DNA of 64,000 nt from Gymnothorax reevesii (lineage: Eukaryota > Chordata > Actinopteri > Anguilliformes > Muraenidae): NCBI GenBank assembly GCA_029721435.1, contig CM056577.1, positions 30,596,719 through 30,660,718 on the forward strand. Reading direction: 5' to 3'. This document shows positions 42,651-52,785 of this stretch, in pieces. Both the position numbers and the translations under genes were made by a program. The first letter of the stretch is position 1; each line of letters starts with the position of its first letter. A model generated the notes under the pieces. The model made no database searches. It was not told the DNA's origin and saw only the letters and a list, made by a program, of their open reading frames with translations.

Positions 42651-44956
42651 ACATAACATAACATAACATAACATAATGAATGGCAAGAACAGGCCTTTCA
42701 GCCCAACTAAGCTCGCCAGTTTCTTTTCACTATTGTGAATATATCACTTCAGATACTCAATGGTATCTAGCTTTAAGTCAAGCCTGCTCTTGAAAACCCC
42801 CAAGGTCTCTGCCTCAACAAGATGGTCAGGCAAGCTATTTCACATTGAAATTACTCTTTGGGTGAAGAAATATTTCTGAATATCAGTGCTAAATTTACCT
42901 TTGGTCAACTTCCATTTGTGACCCTGAGTTCTACTCACAACACTTAGTCGAAGGAATCCTACATAATTCACTTTGTTAATCCCTTTAACATATTTAAAGA
43001 CCTCAATCAAATCACCCCTGAGTCTCATTTTCCTTAAACTAAAGAGATTAAGGATCTTCAGCCTCTTCTCATAGCTTTCATCTTTTATACCTGGAATAAG
43101 CTCTGTGGCTCTTCTCTGAACTTTCTCTGAGCCTCTATATCTTTCTTAAAGTATGGTCCCCAGAACTGCACACAATACGCCAGATGTGGTCTTACGAACT
43201 TGTTGTACAAAAGAAGCATCACCTCCTTAGATTTGTACTCAATACTTTAGGCAATGTATCCCAGCATCCGATTAGCTTTTTTAACTGCTACGGCACAATG
43301 GCTAGAACCTGTGAGGGTTTGGTCAACAATCACTCCCAGATCTTTCTCGTGTGCAGCACATTCCAGTTATAAACCTCCCATGAAGTAATCCCGTCTAATA
43401 TTTCTATTACCTACATGTACAACTTTACATTTTGCTAGATTATATTTCATTTATCACATTCCTGCCAAATTCTGGATTCTATCCAAATCATCCTGAATCA
43501 TTTTAGTGGACCCTAAACTATTTGCCAAACCCCCCAATTTAGTATCGTCTGCAAATTTAACCAATCTGCTCTCAATATTCCTATCAAGGACAATTATGTA
43601 GATGAGTAACAGCAGGGGTCCCAACACCGATCCCTGGGGGACACCACTCCCCACCATACAGCTCAGATGAGATACCACTGACTCTTTGTGTTCTGTCCTG
43701 TAACCAGTTCTGAATCCACTTCAGAATACCTCCTGTGACTCCAATGGAGCTCATTTTAAAAATTAGTCTCTTATGCAGTACTGTATCGAATGCTATCTGA
43801 AAATCCAAGTATATGATGTCATAAGCCCTGCTCTGGTCATAAGTCCTGGTGGCCTCTTCAAAAAATTCCAGAGGGTTTGTCAGGCATGACCTTCCCTTCC
43901 GAAAACCATGTTGGCTATCCCTTAAGATACTGTTACGTTCAAGAAATAAGTCCAGCTCATCTTTTATGATAGATTCCAATATTTTGCACGCAATGCAAGT
44001 TAAACTGACTGGCCTGTAGCTTCCTGGCTCGGTACGGTCCCCTTTCTTATATATTGGTATTATATTGCCCTGTTTCCAATCATTTGGTATTTCTCCAGTT
44101 TCTAAAGACCGTATGAAGATGGCGGATAGCGGCTTAAAGATGATCTCACCAACTTCCCTGAGCAAAGTAAATGTTTGAGGTAAAATTCTCAACAAAGTAA
44201 ATGCTTAAGGCATCCGCAATATCCTTTTTATCATATAGCAGCGATCCGTTTTTATTCTTTATGCACTTAACCTGCTCTTTAACTTTCCATTTTTCTGCTA
44301 CAGTACTGAAAGAAGCGCTTTGGGTTAGTTTTTGCCCCCTCTGCAATTTGTCTTTCATACAGTCCTCTAGCATTCCTCAGCTCTTTTTTGACCACAGCCC
44401 GCATTTTACAGTATTCAGCCTCGTGTTCTCAGTGATATCCTTTATGTACATCTTATAAAGATTCCTCTTTTCCCTCAAAATCCTACGGATACTTTTAGTC
44501 ATCCAATGAGGATTCTGCTTTTTCAGCTTACTTTTGGACACCTTTGGAATGAATCTGCATTGTGATTCAAGTAAAACCCCCTTAAATCTTTCCCACATCT
44601 CATTTACGGACTCACAGTCCAGGAGTGTCTCCCATTTTATTTCACTTAGATATGAGCGCATCCTGTCAAAGTTTGCTCACCAAAAATTGAGCATTTTTGT
44701 TTTTGAATACACTTTTTTAACTTCCCATGAAACATCACAATTAACAGCAGAGTGATCACTTGTCCCAAGTGGCTCCATTACCTCAAAATTGCAAATTTTC
44801 TCTGGGTCATTACAGAGCACTAAGTCTAAAATTGCCTTCTCTCTGGTAGGTTTATTAACATACTGCACCAAGAAATTATCATTTATAACATCTAGAAATT
44901 CCTCCATCCCTCTTTCCTGTCCTTCCACCATTTCCCAATTGATACCAGGATAATTT
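42651..44956 (-). mobile_element. CR1 LINE copy C, 5'-truncated, TSD GTATTA
   Basis: On the minus strand the element starts inside the endonuclease region (44956) and ends with the family tail, a (TTATG)n array, here five acata units on plus (42651-42675). GTATTA lies on both sides (42645-42650 and 44957-44962), and the flanks rejoin to an uninterrupted block B unit. At 2.3 kb it is the best-preserved copy of this family in the window and lacks ORF1. Confidence 0.95.
42840..44931 (-). pseudogene. CR1 ORF2 (end of endonuclease, reverse transcriptase), frameshifted
   Basis: This would have copied LINE RNA into the genome. Reading on minus: EPLGTSDHSAVNCDVSWEVK (end of endonuclease, 44820), the linker with IKWETLLDCESVNEMWERFK (44640), ADALSIYFVENFTS (44190-44160 region), then the reverse transcriptase fingers DWKQGNIIPIYKKGDR (44070), SYRPVSLTCIACKILESIIK (44010), QHGFRKGRSCLTN (43900), the first catalytic Asp in IIYLDFQIAFDTVLHKRL (43800), GVPQGSVLGPLL (43640) and the FADDTKLGG catalytic pair (43550). 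The thumb and C-terminal parts continue to about 43000 with FGPYF- and [23 protein letters not shown] motifs. At least four frameshifts or stops break it. RT motif order and length agree with CR1-group elements. Confidence 0.9.
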
Positions 44957-44962
44957 GTATTA

Positions 44963-45440
44963 GGGGTGGGGGGACATAGTATTTAGCTCCGTCTGCCCGT
45001 CCGTCCGTCATGTCCCGTTTGTTGTGAACGCGATATCTCAAGAAAGGTTTGAACGATTCCATTCATCTTTGGTGTCAAGGTGTGTTTGGGGAGTGGTCAC
45101 AGCGCACTCGATTTACGTGACCTTTGCATTATTCTCAAGGTCACTACAACCATTTAACTACTTACAAATACCTTGTTAACATGATATCTCAAGAGCGTTG
45201 GACTGATTCCATTCTTCTTTGGTGTCAAGGTAAATTAGGGGCGGTGGACATAGAATTCAGCTCCGTCAGTCCATCCGTCCAGCCATTCGTCTGTCACGTC
45301 CCGTTTGTTGTGAACATGAAATCTCAAGAACACTTTGACCGATTTTACTCATCTTTGGCTTCAATGTGTATTTGTGTGATACGCCAAACCCATTCGATTT
45401 CCATCACCTGGCAGGGGACATGGCCACGTTTAGTGGCAAC
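44963..45440. repeat. Block B tandem repeat, second part
   Basis: Continues after CR1-C with aggggtggggggacatagta. The gatatc or gaaatc words start at 45032, 45183 and 45318 (spacings of 151 and 135). Confidence 0.85.
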
Positions 45441-46140
45441 ACTTTTCAATTAAGCTGTTGAAGCTTTCAACTACTAATGGTCTTTCTTAGCTTGAACCCC
45501 AGAATTACCGCTTGCGGCTATGTTTATTTTTTCTTTTCTTCTACAGAAATGTTTTCGCAAATTCTCATGAGATGATAAATGGTAGATACCTGAAATTTTG
45601 CACAAAGTGACCAATAGGGGGCGCTAAAATGCAAAACAAAGCAGCGTGGTATAACACAAATCAGACTATAAATCATAAATTGTTTTCCCAATCATTACAA
45701 AACTCACAGGATATGTCCACATAATAACCTGAAACATAGTCTGGAAGTTTCAATCAAATCAACCACTAGGGGTGCCACAAATGCAAAAAAGGGATGTGGT
45801 ATTACAAAAATCAGATTATAAATCAGAAATCGTTTGTCCTATTGCTACAAAACTTGCAGGATATCTTCTCGAAATACCTAAAACATACCTGAACAGTTTC
45901 ATAGCAATCAACCACAAGGGGGAGCTACAAATTCACAAAATAGCCTAACATATCACAAAGCAGACTATACATCATAAGTTGTTGGTCCAATCATTACACA
46001 GGTAAAATAGGTTCACATAAATACCTGCAACATACACTTAAAGCGATCATTAATTAAGCTGTTAAAGCTTTCAACTTTTAATGGTCTTTCTTGGTTTGAA
46101 CCCCGGAATTGCTGCTTGCGGCTATATTTGTCATTTCTGT
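45441..46140. repeat. Block A repeat, third part, flanked by two copies of a terminal-like module
   Basis: An 80-bp module (aattaagctgttgaagcttt, tggtctttcttagcttgaac, gcttgcggctatgttt) occurs at about 45447-45530 and again at about 46052-46132. Between them lie three block A units (cagact-type words at 45662, 45812 and 45961; spacings of 150 and 149). The module could be the end of the compound element, since it closes each series. Confidence 0.8.
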
Positions 46141-46289
46141 TTGACTTTATGAAATCACCACACAGGATGTTAATTTACCTTTTTCCCTTCACAACAAAAA
46201 AGCAAATAACACATGACAGAATAATTATTGTTTATTATCTTGAAATTCGGGCTTCACGAAACATGTAGCCAATCACAGGAGATCACAGA

Positions 46290-46860
46290 ATGAAAGTCTA
46301 TCTTACTTGACCGAGGTACTGTACTGTTTTGGTGAATCTAGATCAAAGGTCAAGGTCATGCAAAAGGTCAAAAACACATAAGAAGCCATATCTTCGGTTC
46401 TAATTGTCATAGAGACTTCAAACCAAGTGCATATTGTTCATAAACGAAAGTTCTATGTTACTTGACCTAGGAACTGCACTATTTTGGTGAATCTGCATCA
46501 AAGGTCAAGGTCACACAAAATGTCAAAAACACATAAGTGGCCATAGCTTTGCTTCTAATCGTTGTACACACTTCAACTCAAGTGCAAAATTTGTTGATAA
46601 ATTCAAGGTCTGCATTACCTGACCTAAGCACTGAACTATTTTGGTACATCTAGGTCAAGGGTCAAGGTCACATAAGCAGCGCTCTATACTGGTTTATTAT
46701 TTTGTCTGTCTGTTTCTGTGCTCTCTGAAGGCCACAATTTTCACATTATCTTTACCAAACTTGGTGACAACATTGACTTGCCTTGTGCCTAGAGACCAGT
46801 CTCTTTTCGAGGCCAAAGCTCAAAGGTCAAGGTCAAGGTCAAGCTCACCAGAATGATCAA
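46290..46860. repeat. Block C tandem repeat (about 156 bp) with AGGTCA direct repeats
   Basis: The units share ttgacctaggaactgcacta, attttggtgaatct, aaaggtcaaggtca and aaaacacataag. The ttgacc or ctgacc word starts at 46307, 46462 and 46619 (spacings of 155 and 157); a fourth, diverged unit follows. Each unit carries directly repeated AGGTCA half-sites without a spacer (46347-46358, 46502-46513, the variant 46652-46670, and three in a row at 46824-46841). Confidence 0.85.
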
Positions 46861-47189
46861 AAACACATTTTGTTTCATAACTTCGCTACTATTACAGCTA
46901 GAGACTTGAAACCAACTCCATTCCATTCATTCTGTTCCAGAGATCTGTGCATGATTCTGGCAAGTCGTCACTCTATGAATGACCGTTCATTTGTCATATT
47001 TGAATGTTTGTGATCATCTAACAAATTTTAACATTAGATGAAGGCAATGTGAATAAACACAAAAATCACTGGTTGTACCATCCTTGCTAGCAACAATTGC
47101 AATTGTACATTTGCAATAATTGGCAATGAGTGTTTTACATTGGTGTGGAGGAATTTTTGGCCTACTCTTCTTTGCAGAATTAACTCATT

Positions 47190-48380
47190 CAGCAGCATTG
47201 GACAATTTTCGAGCATGAACTGCCTGTTTAAGGTCATCCTACCACATCCAGTAGGATTCAGTCATGACCTTGATTGGATTTCTCCAGAACTTTCCCTTCG
47301 TTTCGTTTTAGCCACTCGGAGGTGAACTTGCTTGTGTGCTTGGGATCGTTATCCTGCTGCGTAACTCAGCTGCGTTTGAGCTTTAGGTCGTGAACTGATT
47401 GCTGGACATTCTCCTTCGGGATTTTCTGGTTCGTAATGTCATGGCTTCATCAATTATTGCAAGTCATTCAGATCTGAAGCAGCAAAGCAGCACCAGGCCA
47501 TCGCACTATCGCCATAGTGTTTGACTGCTGGCATGATTATCTCTTGCAATGCTGTGTCTGTTGAGGTTTGGGCCTTTCAGCCCCTCCACTTTCACGTTAT
47601 TCTGCCTCCACCAAGATTGGCCTCAGCCGGAGCCAATTAAGGTGGAGGCAGTTGCAGAGTATTTAGGGCTGGCAGGTGCCAGTCCTGATGCTCTGCATTT
47701 TTACTTGGCCACAGCAGGTCTGTTTTAGCTGCCACCTTGCCTTGTTTCTGGCTTTTTGTACTTCAGTTCTTGGTTTTTTTTTTTTTTTCAAGTAAATTCA
47801 GTCTTTCACCCCCAGCCTTGGCACTTGAGTCTCCTTTTCCCCAAACTCATGGTCTAGTGCCCACTGGGTAGCCATTTGCGTCCAGCGGGGTGCAAACCAT
47901 AAGTGTTGGCTTTATGCTGGAAGTAATGGGAGCTTTTTTTTAAATGTTCCTCTGTTTCTCTTCAGTGCACAGAATATTATCCTAAAAGTCTTGTTGGTCG
48001 GTAAGATGTTTTCTGACAAGTTAGAAGAGCCTTTGTGTTCTTTTTGGTCAGCAGTGGTTTTCACCTTGCAGCTCTCTCGTGGGCGCCACTTTTGCCCAGA
48101 ATCTTTTAATATAGAGGAATCAAACTTCAGCCTTAACTGAGGCAAGTGAGGCCTGCAGTTCATCAGATGTTCTTCTATGAAATCCTGGATGAATCATTGA
48201 TGTGCTCTTGGCGGAATTTAGGTGGGCCAACCACTGCTGGGAAGGTCCACTACCGTTAAAAGTTTTCTGCATTTGAAGATGGTTCCATATTTCGCTGGAG
48301 TAACTCTTTCCTGACTGAGAGTCAATGACTTTGCCTCTTATTTGTTTTTGAATTTCTTTACATTGCGGCATCATGTGCTG
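47190..48380 (-). pseudogene. Tc1 transposase relic
   Basis: The start is readable on minus from 48372: MMPQCKEIQKQIRGKVIDSQ SGKSY, then DNA-binding remnants, TSDELQASLASVKAEV (48150), a stretch matching the region before the first catalytic Asp (48060-47940), and after the insertion further pieces, including the segment corresponding to the C-terminal part (complement of 47180-47400). Deletions, stops and an insertion make it long dead. It belongs to a different Tc1 family from those at 21194 and 27500. Confidence 0.7.
47558..47907. mobile_element. Insertion of about 350 bp inside the Tc1 relic
   Basis: Tc1 sequence breaks after gcaatgctgtgt and resumes at gttggctttatgctgg; GTGT occurs at both junctions (47554-47557 and 47903-47906), a likely 4-bp duplication. 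The insert begins ctgttgaggtttgggccttt and contains a T tract (47770-47789). It could be a small LTR-type or SINE-type element; I cannot classify it. Confidence 0.4.
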
Positions 48381-48727
48381 ATTTTTGCCCAATTCACAGA
48401 GTCAAACATTTAAGCGATATTCAGCCTGGCTAGCAGTTATCATGACTGTGTGTGTCTCATGGAATTAAAATAAAAATCTATTAAATTTGTTTAATTGGTT
48501 GATTTATTTACTAAGTGGGCAATTACGTTATCACAATAAGCTAGGAAGGGCTGGATAGCTTTCTACCCTTCAATCTATGAAATCATCATTTAAAAACTCA
48601 ATTTTGTGTTTTCTCTGTTTATTTTTGTCCAATATTAAGATTAGTTTGCTTTGAAACATTTAAGTGTGATAAACATGCAAAAATAAAATAAATTTGGAAG
48701 GGGTAAACACTTTTTCGCAGCACTGTA

Positions 48728-49803
48728 CCTGAATATTTACATTTAAGTCCTGCACTCTTTGCGCATGCACCCTGAGTCTGGATCTGAAGATGAAGATGTT
48801 GTAGTCTAACTTGTACGGTTGATCAATAATGAAGTAGTATTGGCAGGTAGGAAATAGGAAATAGGTTTTCATAGGAAACCTGGCTATGAGCTTGCAACAT
48901 GCAGGACAAACTAATGAGCTCGCCCCTGTCTATTAGCCCCTCTGTCTCTCTCATTGCCTTCTGGAGATGCATAGGAAATGCTCTCTTCCTGCCCTGGAGT
49001 TAATGGAATTTAATAATGGTAATTGCCACTTGCTAGAGCTCTAGAGTGTTTTTTTTTAATTGATTGCGACTTGGCTGCCTTATTTCCAAGGCAGCCGTCT
49101 AGGCAGTGTGCGGGAGGGATGTGGCCCCTATTCGTTCCCGGAGAGAGGGGGCCGTACCTAATTGCAACCCAAATTTGTGCCGACTCCAGGGAGCGCAACG
49201 GAAATTTGGATTGCAGATGAGAGCGGCGGTTCCGGGCGGGTCGATGCGTCCAGCCTATTCAGCATCTTCCTGCATTAGGCAGCGTATTTCGGACGGTAAT
49301 TCACGGCCGTCGGGTTAAGAAGGGCTCGTAATTTACACCCCAGTTTGTGTCCTCGGCCTTAGTAAAGAAAGTCATTAGCATGTTTGCGAAAAGCGCGCCT
49401 TTGAATCTGAGGGCCCTTTTTAGCATGCATCCTTGCTCTTCTGGGCGAAGCATCGAGTCTGTGATCACCTGCGCCTGTCATCGGAATGTTCTGGAGCGCA
49501 TTTTTTCGACTGACAGCTTCCTGAAGGCACACCCACTGCTCCCTTCAGTCTTTAGTGGGTGTGCAGTTTTGAGCAAGCAGCGATTTAACGCATGAATAAT
49601 AATCTAAATGTTGCTGTTTTCGCTGTTTGTTTTATTACGGGGCTTTTCGTCCTGCTGTTTCTCAGCGTGGAATGAAGCCAGCTCAGCCCAATGAGCACAC
49701 ACACCGGGTTCAAGTCTATTACTATGATAACAATTTACTGGCCTATTTATTTTGAACCTCCTGGAGGTAAAGAGCTGATCCAGGGCCAATTCTGTCTTCT
49801 CTC
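48728..49803. other. Single-copy-looking sequence, CpG-rich at 49060-49500
   Basis: The CpG-rich part (for example taattcacggccgtcgggtt at about 49299) matches nothing else in the window. Short frames are open on both strands without motifs. It is a candidate regulatory or conserved non-coding block, on composition only. Confidence 0.25.
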
Positions 49804-50233
49804 TATTGGCCCGTTTCCATCGAAGAAGTTCCTGGTAGTATTTGGGGGGCAGGAACTACTACAGGAATGTCCTCTCACTTGGCCGTCTAAACTGCAGCGT
49901 CTCCACTGAGAGGGCGAAGTAGGAGAACTCCTTTTAAAAATGCGACCCCTCGTCGTCTGCTGAGTTTTAAAAATGCCGACTATTTTGTCACTTTTTGTAG
50001 ACGTTACATCTCGCCCTGAGAAAATCCAATCAGCGCCAAGTAAACCCCAAGCCCCACCCAGGAGTTTTTCGGGGCCGTACAGAGTACCTGCTTCGAGGTA
50101 GGGACTTTTTTAGCCCCTCTAAAAGTTCCGGTACTCAGTCCTTTGGGGGTTGTTCCAGCGGTGGAGACACACAACAACAGCCCCGGACCTGTAAGATTAC
50201 CCTGAAGTTCCTGCAGTGGAAACAGGCCTAATA
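49804..50233. mobile_element. MITE with GTTTCCA ends, 430 bp
   Basis: The left end tattggcccgtttccatcga agaagttcctgg and the right end (complement of tattaggcctgtttccactg caggaacttcagg) are inverted repeats. Inverted similarity continues inward (gtagtattt, gggcaggaact). Non-coding. Superfamily undecided. Confidence 0.6.
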
Positions 50234-50587
50234 GTGGTGGTGGGTAGGAGCAACTGGTTTGAGGTCGAGCCTCCAGCTTTTGAGGTCTGAGAGTTTGATT
50301 TTGAATCATATTTATCAAAAAAAAAAAACTTGAGGACTGTGGATGAATGAAATGGAACTGAACGTGCAAGTGCAGTCAAGTGTGGCTAAATTATTTAATT
50401 CAGCTTTGTAAATTGTCACGTGAACTCATTTGAAAATTCAATGTCCAAATTTTGGATTTGGGATCCATTAAAATCGAACAAATGTACAACCGTTTAAATT
50501 TCAAAATGCAGGCACGACCACAGAACAGAATGAGGGTCAGGTGTCTGGTTCTGTTGAAATTGAAATATTTATGTGCAGAGAAAAGTC

Positions 50588-50588
<1 letters not shown>
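50234..50588. other. Unassigned sequence
   Basis: No feature is recognised; a short A tract lies at about 50319-50330. Confidence 0.4.

Positions 50589-50618
<30 letters not shown>
50589..50618. repeat. (AAT)n microsatellite at the LINE 3' end
   Basis: Ten TAA/AAT units directly adjoin the 3' end of the antisense L2-type LINE (aaactttatttatagagcac), so it may have grown from the LINE tail. Confidence 0.9.
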
Positions 50619-50619
<1 letters not shown>

Positions 50620-50823
50620 CTTTATTTATAGAGCACCTTTCATGACATAAAATGCAACTCAAAGTGCTTAACAATTAAACATTACTAATAAAATTCAAAT
50701 GAAATTAAAAGAAAAATAAAACAAAAACAGTAAATAAAAAGTAAAAGCACAATATAGGATGCCAAGAAATGTCAGATATTTAAATTAATTAAAAGCAAGA
50801 CCATAAAAATAAGTTTTCAGCAG

Positions 50824-51111
50824 CTACTTACAATTATCAACAGAGGTTGCATGTCTAATATGTGTTGCATTTCTAATATGCAGGAGTTTGTTCCAAATCC
50901 TTGGTGCATAGATACAAAAAGCTACCTCACCGTACCTCCTGTGTTTTTGAGGCACATTAAGTCTACCAGAGTTAACAGACCTAAGCGAGTGGTTTGGAGC
51001 ATACTTCGACAGGCAGTCTGATAGATAAGAAGGTGATAGACCATTTAAGGTTTTAAAAACAAGTAAAAGAATTTTAAAACCTATCCTCAGCGCTACTGGT
51101 AGCCAGAGCAA
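50824..51111 (-). pseudogene. L2-type LINE ORF2, C-terminal part
   Basis: The reading LWLPVALRIGFKILLLVFKT, LNGLSPSYLSDCL, HSLRSVNSGRLNVP and FCIYAPRIWNKLLHIRNATH is the characteristic C-terminal region after the reverse transcriptase of L2-type (and related Maui-like) LINEs. The frame is open for 95 codons and ends shortly before the 3' untranslated end. The catalytic RT domain is not present upstream, so the piece is non-functional. Confidence 0.8.
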
Positions 51112-52089
51112 AGATATTAAATCTGGAGTAATATGTGCTCTTTTCCTGATTTTGATAAGAATTCTTGCTGCTGAGTTTTGAACAAGTTACAGTTGATGGT
51201 AGGAGTTTATATTCCCTCGAGAAATAACAGGAGGATTTTGTTAGGTAATATCTTTTACAATTCTAGCACGGATATTAATCACCTTGTTCTCAAAGAATGA
51301 CGCAAATTCTTCACATTTTGACTGTGATACTTGGAGTAAATGATCAATGGAGTTTGAGGGATGTAGGAGGTGGTCAGTTGTTGAAAATAACATTCCTAAG
51401 GCTATTTCCATCTATATTACAATAGCCGAGTGGCCTCTGTCAGGCGACTGTGTCTGGCCAATCAGTGCTAGACTCCGCTGGGCGCGTATCGGTGCAAGAT
51501 TCCACCGGGCGCGTATCTACAGCATAACTGTTATAATATAGACATGCAGGGGAATTCCCCGCTATCCCCCTCACCTGGGTATTCCCCCTTTTGAACCCAA
51601 GCCAGTTCATCCACAGGAGTCCTGAATCCCAAAAAACAGATGCCAGGCCACAAGAGAAAGTAACGCGTAATCTGCTGCATAACGTGAGCGACGCTATTAT
51701 GCTCCGTCTTGCAGGCGACTTCGTGTTCCACTGAGTGCGGAATGTTAGCGCAGCGTATTCCCCTTGATAGTTACTTAGTTTTAGTTACTATAAAAACATT
51801 GGTCGCGTGACAGCCGCTGTGGTGTTTTATGGAAACACCCTAGCAACGTGATGACATCATAGAGGTAAATGTGATGACATCATAATGCTGCACACAGCTA
51901 CACAAAATAGAACCCGTGGATCCCCACAGGCAGAGTGCTAGTTATCACTAATAATCTTAGAGAAATAAGCCTGCCTCTCACAATTTTAGGCTTTTTTGTA
52001 GGTACAGATGGAGGTTAAAAGGATCTCTCGGTGCACTGTCAGTTTGCTTTCCCTCCAAGTTCGCTCAACTCTGACATTCCCTGTTTAAC

Positions 52090-52740
52090 ATGCGAGTTTG
52101 TTCATTTTTCCAAGGGGTTTCCTTGGTCAAAGACTTCTTTTTAATCGTCTCAGGAACGACCATATCAAGAGCTGATCTTAGTTTATCATTAAAAGGATTT
52201 ACTTTATCTTGGATTGTTATGATTTTGTTAGAGAGAAGTAGACAGTTTGAGAAGTTTTCGGCTGAAGACGGACCAAAGAAACGCCTTTTAATAATACGCT
52301 CAGTACCATTCTTGGCAAATCCAAAAATAGCTGCATTAAAGCAGTAGTGATCTGAAAGATTTAATCAACAATCTTATCAACCACAGTATTCAGCCCTTTG
52401 GAAATGACTAAATCTAAGGTGTGACCGCAATTGTGTGTTGAAGCAACAACATGTTACGTGTAATCAAAAGGGTACAGAAGTTGGAGAAATCCAGAGAATT
52501 CATGTCTAGGGGGTTGTCAAATTGTAGATAAAAATCACCAGTTAAAAGAATCTTATCAAAGTTAAATACGACAGAGTTTGTTCATACATTTCAGATAAAG
52601 GAGCTGCATACTTGGGTGGATGATATTTTGTAACTAAAAGCAGAGAGATTTGGGATTCCACTATAATAGCCTGGTATTCAAAAGAGGAGAAGCTACCAAA
52701 AGTCAGACGTGTGCATTTAAAATTTCTCATTCAAAAAAAA
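52090..52740 (-). pseudogene. L2-type LINE ORF2, endonuclease and linker part
   Basis: On minus, in order: TFGSFSSFEYQAIIVESQIS (52685), LLVTKYHPPKYAAPLSEMYE (52640), the endonuclease LTGDFYLQFDNPLDMNSLDF block (about 52545), a degraded stretch, SDHYCFNAAIFGFAKNG with the endonuclease SDH motif (about 52350), and the linker KVNPFNDKLRSALDMVVPET then KETPWKN (about 52190). These are the parts of an apurinic-type endonuclease of L2 LINEs: the GDF and SDH motifs carry catalytic residues. Several stops and frame changes break it. The RT that should follow is absent. Confidence 0.75.
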
Positions 52741-52785
52741 TGATTATAATTCTAATTTGATGAGTATTCTCAATGTAGAACATAG

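Larger units (their letters stand above)
46988..48725 (-). mobile_element. Eroded Tc1 element, antisense, with an insertion
   Basis: The right end ggggtaaacactttttcgca gcactg followed by TA (48726-48727) is a Tc1-type terminus. The left end is worn, but subterminal inverted similarity remains (catttgtcatatttgaatgt against the acatttaagtgtgataaaca region near 48658). The interior is transposase sequence on the minus strand. A foreign piece of about 350 bp sits at 47558-47907. Confidence 0.75.
50619..52785 (-). mobile_element. L2-type LINE, antisense, internally rearranged
   Basis: Pieces of one LINE lie in minus orientation. The endonuclease region is at 52090-52740 and the C-terminal end of the RT protein plus the 3' end at 50619-51130. 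Most of the reverse transcriptase is missing. Sequence at 51130-52080 partly differs and includes a block (51400-51960) with ggcgcgtatc duplicated and paired gtgatgacatcata words, probably another insertion. Confidence 0.7.

Noticed and set aside
40020..46860. CRISPR-like array because of regular 150-bp spacing
   Set aside because: The spacing is that of a tandem repeat with similarity along the whole unit, not short repeats with unique spacers, and the DNA is vertebrate.
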